Positions 8,806 to 18,842 of a stretch of DNA of 64,000 nt are shown here, in pieces. Position numbers and translations under genes: made by a program. The notes beneath the pieces are model-generated. The model saw only the letters and a program-made list of their open reading frames with translations, did not search any database and had not been told where the DNA came from. Within the stretch, counting starts at the first letter, position 1. Every line of letters starts with the position of its first letter. Source of the DNA: JANSXG01 sp024743075 (GTDB taxonomy: Bacteria; Planctomycetota; Phycisphaerae; Phycisphaerales; UBA1924); NCBI GenBank assembly GCA_042140185.1, contig CP159477.1:2790001-2854000 (forward strand), given 5' to 3'.

Positions 8806-9042
8806 CACCCGCCACAAGCACAATCGCTCGCGGAGCAGGCATTATCGCCGGTCCGGCAAATTCCCTTCCCACCATCTTTCCACACCCCCTATCCCCCTTG
8901 AGCGGAGCCCCTGCAGCGCGTACGCTTGGCCCCTTGCCCCGCCAAGGGCATTCGGAGGAGCTCCCGGGACAGACGTTCGTCACGGGTGAAAGAGCAAAGA
9001 CCGGACGCAGGGATCGCGTCCGCGCAGCGAAACGGAAGTTCG

Positions 9043-9282
9043 ATGAAGGCCCATTACGTTCGGTTGTGGAGACGCATCATCCTGGCGTGCGTCGGAGGCG
9101 TGTCCGTGGCCGTCGCCATCGTTCTCCAGTTCTCGCACATGGGCATCGCCGACCTGCGCAGCGCCACCACCATCGAACTGCTCGTTCTCTTCGGCCTGAT
9201 CGTCTTCCCGGCCCTGACCATGCTCGGCCTGCGCCTCGACCGGCAGACCCGCCGTCGTCACCGTCGCCTGCAGACCAACTAA
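9043..9282 (+). CDS. Small two-helix membrane protein
   Basis: 79 residues, started at the ATG behind a GGAAG site. Two predicted transmembrane segments (about residues 10-30 and 43-63) are joined by a short loop with SHMGIADLR, and both ends are basic (MKAHYVRLWRR and RRRHRRLQ). The family is not recognised. It is divergent from bamA and convergent with the anti-sigma-like gene, so it appears to be a single-gene unit. Confidence 0.6.
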   Translation: MKAHYVRLWRRIILACVGGVSVAVAIVLQFSHMGIADLRSATTIELLVLFGLIVFPALTMLGLRLDRQTRRRHRRLQTN

Positions 9283-9342
9283 GGCACGAAAGGTGTGGCG
9301 TGCTCAGCTTCGTTTGAGAATGCCGCGAGCGTCAGGCTGCAG

Positions 9343-10626
9343 TCACCTCACGACAACCGGAATCAGCGCCGTCCCGCGCTGACCGTAATCCGCATCCGGC
9401 TCCAGCCACCAGAACGGATCCTCGCCCTCGCCCGTCCCGACCGACGGCTCGTCCGATGCGTCGAACGGAAGTTCGATCAGGCGCAGGCGTGATCCGTCCG
9501 GACCAGTGTTGGCGGGCGAAACCACCGCCGCGATCAGTTCAAGCATCGTCGCACGCTCAACCGGCGTCGCGCTCGATCGAGCGCCCGACGCGTCGAAACG
9601 GTACGACGCCAGAACCGGCGGCACCGACCCGAGCGCTTCACCGACACGCTGTTTCAGCCCGGTCACGCGCTCCGAAGCACGAAGCAGGTCGATCGTCTCC
9701 GGGCCGCCGGCACCCGACGCGGTCGCGAAGATCGCGTACCGACGCTGCGGATCGGCTAAGTACCCACCCTCGACGCCCAGACCGTCCGCGCCCTCGATCG
9801 AGATCGCAAGGCGACCGGCCTTGGCCAGAGCAGCCGCTTCTTCCAGCGTGAACTCCCGCTCGAGCCCAAGCGGGTCGGTGCCCGCGAAGGTCACGGGGTT
9901 CTGACCGCTCGAAGTGCGCACCCCGACACCGGACAGCACATCGAACATCGCCTCGATTTCGTCCTCGCTCATCACCTCGCGCAGGCCGCTGCCTCCGGCG
10001 AGTTCGATCGGGTCCGCCGTGATCGGGTCAGCGATCCCCGGTTCGGGGTCCCCATCCAGTCCGGGCCACTGGAAGTCCGGCTCCGGGCGGTCGCCATCGA
10101 CCAGTTCCTGAGCCAGTTCGCGCAGCGCCTCCTCGTTCCGGCGCTGCCGCTCCAGCGGGCTCTCATCCACCGCTTCGGTCCCGACCACACCCGCGTTCCC
10201 GCTGGCGATCTGCTGCTCGATATCCATCGGCAAGCGCCCCTCGCTCCCACCGCCATCGCGCGAGATCATCACGCCAACCGCGATCATCGCCGCGATCCCT
10301 GCGCACGCCGCCAGCGGCACCAGCCACTTCGGGCGCTTGGGCTCGCCGAACTCGACCGGCGCCGGGACCAACTGCTCCCGCTCCGCCGCCGCGATCGCCG
10401 CGCTCACGATGCCCTCGGGCGTCGTCGCGCTTTCTGGGTTCAGGTCCGCCCGGTCGATCTTCATCTCGCGCAGGAAGTCGCGGTGCTCGGCCATGTCAAC
10501 AAGCCGACCGGCCAGCTCCAGGTCCCCATCGCGGACCGCGTTGCGCAGCTGCATCGCACGATCGGCGGGCAGCTCGCCCTCGATCAGCGCCAGCAATTCT
10601 TCATCTGTAAAGCGAGGCGGTGTCAT
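9343..10626 (-). CDS. Membrane-anchored anti-sigma-factor-like protein
   Basis: 427 residues. Residues 1-95 are a soluble acidic/helical domain beginning FTDEELLALIEGELP, which resembles the zinc-less anti-sigma / zf-HC2-like N-terminus that grips an ECF sigma factor. One transmembrane helix follows at about 100-121. The remaining 300 residues are extracytoplasmic, with no named domain and no signal for cleavage. It starts about 43 bp after the sigma factor gene on the same strand, the usual sigma/anti-sigma arrangement. The assignment therefore rests on neighbour and architecture more than on sequence. Confidence 0.65.
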   Translation of the reverse strand: MTPPRFTDEELLALIEGELPADRAMQLRNAVRDGDLELAGRLVDMAEHRDFLREMKIDRADLNPESATTPEGIVSAAIAAAEREQLVPAPVEFGEPKRPKWLVPLAACAGIAAMIAVGVMISRDGGGSEGRLPMDIEQQIASGNAGVVGTEAVDESPLERQRRNEEALRELAQELVDGDRPEPDFQWPGLDGDPEPGIADPITADPIELAGGSGLREVMSEDEIEAMFDVLSGVGVRTSSGQNPVTFAGTDPLGLEREFTLEEAAALAKAGRLAISIEGADGLGVEGGYLADPQRRYAIFATASGAGGPETIDLLRASERVTGLKQRVGEALGSVPPVLASYRFDASGARSSATPVERATMLELIAAVVSPANTGPDGSRLRLIELPFDASDEPSVGTGEGEDPFWWLEPDADYGQRGTALIPVVVR

Positions 10627-10669
10627 GACTCATTGATCCGAAAACGAATTCCCCACCACGATAGCCGGA

Positions 10670-11488
10670 TCAACGATCCTCCGACGACCACCGGCGCTGC
10701 TCGATCATGTCCCGCAGCGCGGCCCGAGCCCGAAACAGCCGCGATTTCACCGTGCCCTCGGGGATTTCGAGCGCCTCGGCGATCTGGCTGTAGTCGAGCC
10801 CGTGCATGTCACGGAGGATCAGCATGGCCCGGTGCGAGGGGTCCAGACGGCTGAACGCACCGTACAGGTCCTCGCGCAGTTCCTCCCGTTGGACGGCCTC
10901 CGCCGCCGTCTGTTCCGCGGAATCGAACAGTTTCGACGCCAAAGAAGCCCCCGAACCACCGCCAATACCCGCACGACCCTCACTCGAGGCCTTCCGCACA
11001 TCCAGAGAAACCGTCTTGCGGATCTTCTGACGCCTCATGTCCGTCAGGCACGCGTTCATCGTCACCCGGATCATCCACGTGCTCAGACGCGACCGCCCCG
11101 AGTACTTGTCCAGCCCCTGGATGATCCGCACCATCGAGTCCTGCAGCAGATCCCGGGCCCGTTCCTTGTCCGTCACCATGCGCACGCAGATGGCGAACAG
11201 CCGGTCCTGGTACATCTCCAGCAGCTTCGCCAGAGCCCCCCGATCCCCGCGCCGATACGCCAGAAGCAGCGCGATCTCCTCGGTTTCCTGCTCGTCGTAG
11301 CCGCGGTTCGCGGCGATCGAGCCCAGATACGCCAGCTGCTCCGCCTCGCCCGAGTCCGGACCCGGCGCCCGCGCCACATCCGCCTCGGTGGGCACGCCGG
11401 GCTTCGCCGGACGACGGGCCGGGGGCGTCGCGGAGGGCATCGAAGTATCTGAACCGCCAGAGGCGGCCGTGTGATCAGTCATGGTCAT
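10670..11488 (-). CDS. ECF-type RNA polymerase sigma factor
   Basis: 272 residues from the first of two close ATG codons (11488, 11482). A flexible Ala/Pro-rich N-terminus of about 60 residues precedes region 2 (RARDLLQDSMVRIIQGLDKY, then STWMIRVTMNACLTDMRRQK). After a Gly/Ser linker comes region 4 (HRAMLILRDMHGLDYSQIAEA, then EGTVKSRLFRARAAL), a helix-turn-helix that reads the -35 element. It would direct RNA polymerase to a small regulon when released by the neighbouring membrane anti-sigma. The long N-terminal extension is unusual for a minimal ECF factor. Divergent from purB across 171 bp. Confidence 0.9.
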   Translation of the reverse strand: MTMTDHTAASGGSDTSMPSATPPARRPAKPGVPTEADVARAPGPDSGEAEQLAYLGSIAANRGYDEQETEEIALLLAYRRGDRGALAKLLEMYQDRLFAICVRMVTDKERARDLLQDSMVRIIQGLDKYSGRSRLSTWMIRVTMNACLTDMRRQKIRKTVSLDVRKASSEGRAGIGGGSGASLASKLFDSAEQTAAEAVQREELREDLYGAFSRLDPSHRAMLILRDMHGLDYSQIAEALEIPEGTVKSRLFRARAALRDMIEQRRWSSEDR

Positions 11489-11659
11489 CAGAATGGTCGG
11501 GACTGACAGGAGGTCCGGCAACCCGATGCACGTTGACACACGCGCACCCACGCCGCCGGATGCCTCACGATACGATCCCCAGCCGAAACGGATCGACCCA
11601 ATCCGCCAAAATCCGCATTTCCGCCCCTCCGACGCCTCCTCTCACGCCAGGACCGCCCG

Positions 11660-13309
11660 ATGGCCTCTTCCTCCCCCCACGACCGCTACCAGTCCCCCCT
11701 CGCCGGGCGATACGCCTCCGACGAGATGCAGACCATCTGGTCCGCACGCCACAAGTTCTCCATCTGGCGAAAGATCTGGCTCGCCGTCGCCCAGGCCCAG
11801 CACGAGTGCGCCCTGCCGGTCACCCAAGAACAAATCGACGAACTCAGCGCCAACCTCGACGTCACCGACAACGACATCGCCGCCGCCGCGAAGTACGAGG
11901 CCGAACTCCGCCACGATGTGATGGCCCAGGTCCACGCCTGGGGCGACCGCTGCCCCAAAGCCCGAGGCATCATCCACCTCGGCATGACCAGCCAGGACAT
12001 CAACGACAACTGCGAACTGATCCAGCTGCACCAAGCCTATGCGGTCATCGAAAAGCGGATCGCAGCACTGCTTGTGGCGATGGGCGACTTCGCGGACAAG
12101 TGGAAAGCAACCCCGACCCTCGGCTTCACGCACTACCAGCCCGCCCAACCCACGACCGTCGGACGGCGCTGCGCCCAGTGGGCATACGACCTGATCGAAC
12201 ACACAGGTCACAACTCGCTCGTCGACGGTGTGGGCAAACTCCGCGGGCTGCGCGGTGCCACCGGCACTCAGGCCTCCTTCCTTGCCCTCTGCGAAGGCGA
12301 CGCCAAGCGGGTCCGTGATCTTGAAGTCTCATTCTTCGGCCATCTGGGCAGACTCATCGAGTACACAGACTCGCTTGAACACAGCGGTTGGTGGGAATCG
12401 GAAGACCGGATCAGAATGGTGTACGCGGGAAGGCTTGACCGCCTGAAGACTCACGGGGCTGATCCAGAAATCATCGAGCGGGTTGAAGCAGAACGCGACA
12501 GTTGGCTTGAGCGTTCCGATGATGATCGGCGCGACGAGTTCAAACCGGCGTATCTCCAGCGACACTCGTTCGCCCTGACCGGTCAGACGTACCCTCGCAT
12601 CGTCGACTCCCGAGTCGTCGCGGAGCTCGCGTCGATCTGCTCGGTGCTCCACAAGACCGCCACCGACATCCGCCTGCTATCCAACCGCAAGGAACTCGAC
12701 GAACCCTTCGCCGAAAAGCAGATCGGCTCCTCCGCGATGCCCTACAAGCGCAACCCCATGCGCTGCGAACGCGTCTGCGGCCTCGCCCGCTTCGTCTGGA
12801 ACCTCGTCGGCAACACCTACGACACCGCCGCCACACAGTGGCTCGAGCGCACGCTCGACGACTCGGCCAACCGCCGGCTCACCCTCCCCGAGGCCTTCCT
12901 CGCCACCGACGCCTGCCTCAGCATCATGACCAACGTCTTGAGCGGCCTCATCGTCCACGAGGCCACCGTCCGCAAGAACCTCATGGCCGAGCTGCCCTTC
13001 ATGGCCAGCGAAAACCTCATGATGGAAGCCGTCAAGCGCGGCAAAGACCGCCAGGAAGTCCACGAGGCCATCCGCCAGCACGCCCAGCTCGCCGGCAGCC
13101 GCGTCAAGGACGAGGGCGCCGACAACGACCTCATCGAGCGCCTGCGCAGCGAACCGCTCCTCGAAGGCGTCGACCTCGACGCAGCGCTAGACCCGAGCAA
13201 GTACGTCGGCCTCGCCGTCCAGCAGACCGAGGCGTTCATCAGCGACTACATCGCCCCGCTCCGCGAGAAGTACGGCGACCGGCAAGACGCCGACGACCTC
13301 AAGCTCTGA
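11660..13309 (+). CDS. purB: Adenylosuccinate lyase with an internal insertion
   Basis: 549 residues, well above the 430-485 usual for the family. It cleaves SAICAR and adenylosuccinate to fumarate plus AICAR or AMP. The type is the eukaryote-like one: SPLAGRYAS start, HLGMTSQDINDN (about 106-118), GFTHYQPAQPTTVGRR (155-170) with the catalytic His, TGTQASF (201-207), and the signature SSAMPYKRNPMRCE. Relative to human ADSL there are about 70 extra residues between about 222 and 300, before LTGQTYPRIVD. The DNA under this insert (about 12323-12559) is visibly less G+C rich (about 57% over 12361-12540) than the flanks. The frame is intact throughout, so the insert is probably tolerated or functional. 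Confidence 0.93.
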   Translation: MASSSPHDRYQSPLAGRYASDEMQTIWSARHKFSIWRKIWLAVAQAQHECALPVTQEQIDELSANLDVTDNDIAAAAKYEAELRHDVMAQVHAWGDRCPKARGIIHLGMTSQDINDNCELIQLHQAYAVIEKRIAALLVAMGDFADKWKATPTLGFTHYQPAQPTTVGRRCAQWAYDLIEHTGHNSLVDGVGKLRGLRGATGTQASFLALCEGDAKRVRDLEVSFFGHLGRLIEYTDSLEHSGWWESEDRIRMVYAGRLDRLKTHGADPEIIERVEAERDSWLERSDDDRRDEFKPAYLQRHSFALTGQTYPRIVDSRVVAELASICSVLHKTATDIRLLSNRKELDEPFAEKQIGSSAMPYKRNPMRCERVCGLARFVWNLVGNTYDTAATQWLERTLDDSANRRLTLPEAFLATDACLSIMTNVLSGLIVHEATVRKNLMAELPFMASENLMMEAVKRGKDRQEVHEAIRQHAQLAGSRVKDEGADNDLIERLRSEPLLEGVDLDAALDPSKYVGLAVQQTEAFISDYIAPLREKYGDRQDADDLKL

Positions 13310-13458
13310 TCGGGCCATGAAGGGGGCGTTCGGGCGGTGTTCCCAGTCCATCCGACGGGGATTCTGACAATCCGCGGTTTTTGAGGTCGCGAGATCACGC
13401 CTCTGGGTTAGGCTCGATCGGTAGCCCGCCGCTGGTTGAACAAACGGAGGAAACTGCC

Positions 13459-14178
13459 ATGCCGGTCCGCAGAGTGCTTCGACCCGTCGTCGCGTCGGCC
13501 CCGATCGCGATGTGCACGCCGCTCGCCCAGGCAGGCCCGTCGGATGTCCAGATCGATTTCGTCGGCGAGATCGGGAACCAGTTCGAGTGGGACGGAACGT
13601 TCGACGATTTCGGGAACCCGGTGTACGTCGACACCGGCATCAACGAATCGTTCGTCGCGTCCGGCGGACTCGAACTGCTCCCGTTCCAGGCCGATGGTTG
13701 GGGCGGTGTCATGGGCGGCTTCCCGTACCCCGAGGAGAACATCGCCGCCTCCGGTTCGGTCGAATCGATTCCAGAAAACGGAACCGAGTTCCGCATGGCG
13801 GGCGCGTCCTCGATCCAGGAAGTGCTCGACTACCCGACCGGAGGCCCGCTGGTTAGCGTGGCACTCTCGTTCACGGTCACGCAGCCCACCGCGTACGAGC
13901 TGTTCGTCCACGACTTCTTCTACTCGAACGACACCGGCGCCGGCGGCGTGGGGCTCTACGACTCAGACGGCAATATCATCGCAGCGACCAAGCCGCTCTT
14001 CGATATCGGACTCATCGGGGAGGGCGCACTGAACGCGGGCACCTACCGCGTGAATGCGCTCGCGTACGGCAACGCCGACTTCGACTTCAGCTTGAGATTG
14101 TTCCCCATCCCCGCTCCCGGCACCGGCACTCTGCTCGCCGGGCTCGGATGGTTCGCCCTGCACAGACGCCGCAGGTGA
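13459..14178 (+). CDS. Secreted PEP-CTERM-like protein
   Basis: 239 residues, started at an ATG behind a GGAGG site (13446-13450). The N-terminus is a signal peptide ending near PLAQA (about 25). The body is a beta-rich extracellular domain with acidic, Gly-rich loops and no Cys after the signal region, similar in style to pre-peptidase/jelly-roll domains; the segment YELFVHDFFYSNDTG suggests a ligand- or carbohydrate-binding sandwich. The C-terminus has PIPAPGTGTLLAGLGWFALHRRRR: a Pro-rich sorting motif, a transmembrane helix and an Arg cluster, the layout of PEP-CTERM proteins cleaved by exosortase. No exosortase is in the window. Convergent with the MgtC gene. Confidence 0.75.
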   Translation: MPVRRVLRPVVASAPIAMCTPLAQAGPSDVQIDFVGEIGNQFEWDGTFDDFGNPVYVDTGINESFVASGGLELLPFQADGWGGVMGGFPYPEENIAASGSVESIPENGTEFRMAGASSIQEVLDYPTGGPLVSVALSFTVTQPTAYELFVHDFFYSNDTGAGGVGLYDSDGNIIAATKPLFDIGLIGEGALNAGTYRVNALAYGNADFDFSLRLFPIPAPGTGTLLAGLGWFALHRRRR

Positions 14179-14303
14179 GGCGCACCGCGCTCGTGGTCGG
14201 CCGATCGCGCCCTCCGGACGCTCGAGGCGGGGACCGCAACCGGGGATCGTTCGAAGCGACGAAGCGCTCGCGGCGCGCTCGCCGCAAGCCAAGGCCCGTT
14301 CGC

Positions 14304-14828
14304 TTACGAGTCCGACGACCCGTTCGGCGGCGCCTTGCCCGTCACGCTGTAGTACACCCACGGCCCCCACAGCGTCAACAGCACGATCCCGCAGACCACA
14401 CCGGCGATCACGATCTCCCCAAGCCCGCACGCCGCGCCGACGCCGGCGGTGCACCAGATCGACGACGCCGTCGTCAGACCCTTCACCGTCCGCTTCGAGT
14501 GCAGGATCGCCCCCGCACCGAGGAAACCCACGCCCGAGATGATGTACGCCAGCACGCGCGTCGGGTCCGAAACGATCCCCACCGACGCGCCGCCTTCCGA
14601 CTGCGCGATCACCCGCTCGCCGATCAACGCGAACGCCGCGGCACCGACCGAGATCAGCATCATCGTCCGCGTGTCCGCCGGCTTCTCCGCACGCGAACGC
14701 TCCGCCCCGATCAGCGCGCCCAGAACCGCCGCCAGAATCAGCCGGAACGCGAGCTCACCCGACCCCGGCCCGAGTGACGCCGGAATCGCCCCCAGCAATG
14801 CCCAGAATGTTCCATCGCTTAGCGCCAT
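14304..14828 (-). CDS. MgtC/SapB family membrane protein
   Basis: 174 residues with four or five transmembrane helices. Conserved MgtC family features are ALIGAERSRAEKPADTRTMM near residues 38-57 and the glycine-rich ISGVGFLGAGAIL near 96-108, followed by KGLTTASSIWCTAGVGAACG. The family modulates magnesium homeostasis or the F-type ATPase in some pathogens; the role in free-living bacteria is less clear. The short C-terminus lacks the soluble ACT-like domain of Salmonella MgtC, so it is the SapB-type core only. Stands alone between convergent and co-directional neighbours. Confidence 0.88.
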   Translation of the reverse strand: MALSDGTFWALLGAIPASLGPGSGELAFRLILAAVLGALIGAERSRAEKPADTRTMMLISVGAAAFALIGERVIAQSEGGASVGIVSDPTRVLAYIISGVGFLGAGAILHSKRTVKGLTTASSIWCTAGVGAACGLGEIVIAGVVCGIVLLTLWGPWVYYSVTGKAPPNGSSDS

Positions 14829-14934
14829 CTTGACACAAGCGTAACACTGTTAATCACCCGTCGGAAAGTCCCGGCCCTTGGGTGCCATGGTCGGAGCCGT
14901 AGGCGCAGGCCGTGCCGAGAACGGGAGACCGATC

Positions 14935-17900
14935 TCACCGCCCACGCCACGCCGGCAACGAAAGATCCTTGCCCTCCGGCGCTTCGGGCTGCGGGATCGG
15001 CTCTTCCTCGATCTTCTTGAGCAAGAACTCGATCGCTGTATCCAACTGCCGGTCCGCGCCGTGGAACGTCTCGTGCGGCGGGTTGTCCACCTCGATATCC
15101 GGCTCCACGCCGATGTTCTCGATCAGCCACGCGCCCTCCGGACCGAACACGCCGAACTCCGCCGCCGTCGCGATGCCGCCGTCGACCAGGTAGTTCGAAC
15201 TCGTCAGCCAGATGCCTCCGCCCCACGAGCGCATCCCGATCACCTCGCCGAGGTCCAGACGCTTCACGCCCTCGGCGAAGGCCTCGCCGTCCGACGCGGT
15301 GTTGTCGTCGATCAGGACCGCCAGGTGCCCGCGGAACGCGTACTGCATGTTCCAGTACGGCGCGCACCGCGTTGCCCTGCCAGTACGACCACGCCTTGCG
15401 CAGCAGGCGCGAGATGATCCACGAGTCGATGTTGCCGCCGTTGTTGTGGCGCACATCGATGATCAGGCCCTCGCGCTGGAACACCGGGTAGAACCCGCGC
15501 ACGAAGTCGGCCATGTCGCCCGTGCCCATCGCGCAGGTGCACGTAGCCGATCCGGCCGTCCGACGCCTCCTCGGTCCGCAGGCGGCGCGTGTGCTCCCAC
15601 TCGTGGTAGCGCCGGTCCGATGACTCGCCCTGCGACTCGGGGATCACGATCACATCGCGCTCCGTGCCGTCCTCGCCGTCCTTGATCCGCAGGCGCACCT
15701 GCTTGCCCGCCTCGGTCCGAAGCAACGCGCCGTGGTCGGGCGCATCGAGCACGCGGACGCCGTTGATCATCGTGATCACGTCGCCGACCTCGATACCGAG
15801 GTCCATCCGCGCCAGCGGCCCGCGCCGCTCCGGCTCGTCGGGGTCCACGCCGAAGATGTGCTCGATTATCGCGCCGCCGGCGTTCTCATCGCGCGTCAGG
15901 CGCGCACCGAGCGAGGCCGGTGCGATCCGCTCATCGGTGCGCTCCTGATCGCCGCCGTAGACGAAGTGGTGCAGCGCACCGATCTCGCTGACCATCTGCG
16001 CGATCAGGTCGCTCAGCTCGCGCCGGTCCGCCACCCGATCGACCAGCGGCAGGTGACGGTCCAGCTCCGCCTGCCAGTCCACGCTGTGCATGTCCCGGTC
16101 GTAGAAGTAGTCGCGCATCAGGCGCCACGACTCGACGAACATCTGGCGCCACTCCTCGCGCGGGTCGAAGGACATCGTCCAGCCGCGCAGGTCCACATCG
16201 CTTTCGTTGTTGAGCTGCACCGGCCCGCCGCTGGTCGGCACGATGAACAGCCCGTTGCCCTTGCGGATCAGCATCTTCGAGCGGTCGTCGCTCGGCTGGA
16301 ACGAGCCGATCCCGCTGGCCACGGTCGTCAGGTCCGGGTCGCTGCCCGAGAGCTCGAACGACTTCAGGAGCGTCTCGCGCCCGTGCAGGTCGTCCACGCT
16401 GTCGAAGAACGCGTGCGACTCGGTCACGAACAGGTTCGAGTAGTTCCCGGCCGGCGCGGGCAGGCGGATCAGACGATCCTGAATCCCTTCGAAGTCGATC
16501 GCGATCGTCTCGGGCTCGTCCGATGCTTCGGCGTCTTCCGATTCGTCTGCAACCTCGGTCTCGTCAGCGGGCTCTTCTTCGCCCGACGCCTCGGCGGGCT
16601 CGCCTTCAGCGGCCTCCTCCGCTTCCTCGTTCGCGCTCTCCCGATCGAGTTCCGTCTCCGGAGCGAACGGCGACTTGAGCCCCGGCTGCAGCGCAACGCC
16701 CATCAGCACGATCTCCCGATCGAAGAACGGCTCGGGTCCGCGGCTGCCCCACGGGCTGCCCACCAGCGAGCGCAGGTTCCGGTCGCTCAAGAAGTAGATC
16801 CACTCGCCACCCGGATGCCACGACCCGCTGAAGCTGTTGTAGCGGTCGGTCGTGATCTGATGCGTTTCGCGCGACTCCGCGTCGTACACGCGCAGCACCG
16901 CGTTGCGGTTCAGTTCGTAGTAGGTGTAGAGGAGCCATCGCCCGTTCGGGGCCCAGCTCATCTCGGTGATGTTCCAGGTCGGCGACTCCTCGATCAGCGT
17001 GCTCTGGCCGGTCTCGGTGTCCAGCATCCACAGCCGGAAGAACTTGTCGGTGTGCGCGATCAGCGTGCCGTCTGGCGAGGGCACGCCCTCCCAGCGCAGG
17101 ATCTCGGCATCGTCGGTCACCTGCTCGAATTCGCCGAGCCCGTCGGCGCTGGTCGTCCAGAACTCCACCTCGCCCGATTCGTCGGACAGCAGAAGCAGCG
17201 TCTCGCCGTCGGGCATGAACCGGGCCATCCGGTAGCGGACATCCGGGCGGCGCGTCACACGCACGATCCGGCCCTCGCCGGCGGGCGCGACGAACACCTC
17301 GCCCCGCGCGACCATCGCGACCCGGTCGCCATCGGGCGACAGGTCCGTGTCGGTCAGGTAGTCCATCGGCTCGGTGATCCACCGCTCCTGCGCGCGATCG
17401 AAGTCGCTGGCGATCGTGATCGGCAGGCCCCGGTCCTCGCCCGACGCCAGATCGAGCACGCGCAGCCCCGCCTGGTGCTGGTAGACGATCCGCCCGCCCG
17501 ACTGCTTCGGCCCGAGCACGTCCCAACCGACATGCTCCGTGTGCTGCTCAAGGTCAGTCCCGTCGGGCGCATCGACCAGATGTTCAGCGCGCCGTCGCGA
17601 TCGGTCGTGAAGTACACCCGCCCGTCCCACCACATCGGGTCGCGGCTGGTGCCGTCGTAGTCCAGCGTCAGCGGCGTCGCCTCGTCGTCGCCGGGAGCGA
17701 ACGACCAGATCTGCTCGACCGAGCCGCCGACGTACCGGCGCGCGTGGCTGCCCTGGAACGGCAGACGGGTGAAGAAGAGCGTGCCGTCGCCCGAGAACAC
17801 GCCGTCGGAGGCCTGCGACAGCTCGACCAGTTCGTGAGTGTTCTCGTCGAGGTCGGCCACGACGAGCTGCATGTCCGGGAGCGTCGAGTGCGCGCGGGTG

Positions 17901-18370
17901 GCGTAGACGAGGTCACCATCGGGCGTCCAACTGACCGGGCGGAGGCGCCGGTCGCCGCCCGCGCCCTCCCAGGTGACCCGCTGCGGCAGGCCGCCGGAGA
18001 TCGGCATCACATACACCTCGGTCGGCCCTTCGTACTGCGCGCTGAAAGCGACGCGGCTGCCGTCGGGCGAGATCACCGGGAAGCTTTCGACGCCGTCGTG
18101 GCTGGTGAGTCGGGTGGCGACCCCGCCGCCGATGCCGACCTTCCAGAGGTCGCCCTCGCTGACGAAGACGACGGTGTCGGCGTGGATGGCCGGCTGGCGG
18201 TAGTAGCCGAGGGTGCCCTGCTGCTGGACCGGCTCGGCCTTATCGACCGGCCCCGGCCCGTTCTGCCTGGCGATGGCTTCGGGCGCGACGCCGCACGCCG
18301 CCAGCCCCACCGAAATCCCAAAAGCGCCGCCCAGCATCCAGCCCGACCCGACCATTCCGATCCGCTTCAT
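14935..18370 (-). CDS. Tricorn-like protease with three frame breaks
   Basis: About 1145 residues when read across three breaks: near 17565 (one base missing, RPDG), 15530 (two bases missing, LRAMG) and 15367 (two bases missing, VRAPYW). The start is the ATG at 18370 after AGGAG, followed by a signal peptide. Order: WD40-like beta-propeller repeats (SPDGSRVAF, SPDGDRVAM), a second propeller interrupted by a Glu/Ala-rich acidic linker of about 45 residues (about 16510-16640), a tricorn C1 domain, PDZ (GIEVGDVITMINGVRVLD) and the S41 core with DVRHNNGGN and DNTASDGEAFAEG, where Ser is the likely nucleophile. It would degrade peptides in the periplasm or on the surface. All parts are conserved across the breaks, so sequence error is more likely than decay. 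Confidence 0.8.
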
Positions 18371-18495
18371 CCGCTCACTCCTTGATTCTCGGCGGCCAAA
18401 TCGAGCACGCCTCGGCGGAAGTGATACCACAGGAGGACGCAGGGGTTGGACCCGACCGAAGGCCTACTTCGATAAAGGCAATGGGTTCGGTCCAC

Positions 18496-18525
18496 GAAAA
18501 AACCCGGCTTGGGGCCGGGCTTTCT
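18496..18525 (-). terminator. Rho-independent terminator after tRNA-Arg
   Basis: On the minus strand CCCGGC and GCCGGG pair across a CCCAA loop, extended by flanking A-T pairs, followed by six T. It lies just behind the tRNA 3' end. Confidence 0.8.
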
Positions 18526-18530
18526 CGAAG

Positions 18531-18604
18531 TACGCGCGAAGGGAGTCGAACCCCTAACCTCCTGATCCGTAGTCAGGTGCTCTATCCAATTGAGCTACGC
18601 GCGC
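18531..18604 (-). tRNA. tRNA-Arg (anticodon ACG)
   Basis: A 74-nt cloverleaf is readable on the minus strand: 7-bp acceptor (GCGCGCG with CGCGCGT, ending in a G-U pair), D arm GCTC/GAGC, anticodon stem CCTGA/TCAGG with loop CTACGGA giving anticodon ACG, and T arm with loop TTCGACT. The discriminator base is A and CCA is not encoded. A34 would be deaminated to inosine by TadA to read CGU/CGC/CGA. Divergent from rpsT, with a terminator directly downstream. Confidence 0.95.
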
Positions 18605-18668
18605 ACGCGTCGGACCGCTGACTATACCGAAAACTCGCCCCATCGCTCAAGTCGGGGCCCGGTTGAAC

Positions 18669-18696
18669 TTGCAGAATCGTGGAAATCTTCGATAAT
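18669..18696 (+). promoter_or_regulatory. Candidate promoter for rpsT
   Basis: TTGCAG (18669-18674) and GATAAT (18691-18696) are 16 bases apart, about 147 bases before the rpsT start. The -10 element is a 5/6 match; the -35 is weak. Confidence 0.3.
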
Positions 18697-18842
18697 GCCC
18701 GGCCCGACTCGTCGGGAGCGTCTCGCCGGTGGGGCCTGACGCGTGTAGAGATCACTCTGTTCATGTTCAGCGTCCGCTTCGGCGGGCGTCGTCGGTCCGG
18801 CCCGCTGGCTCGGCCGGAAGCACCTGAGGAACCGTTCGACCT

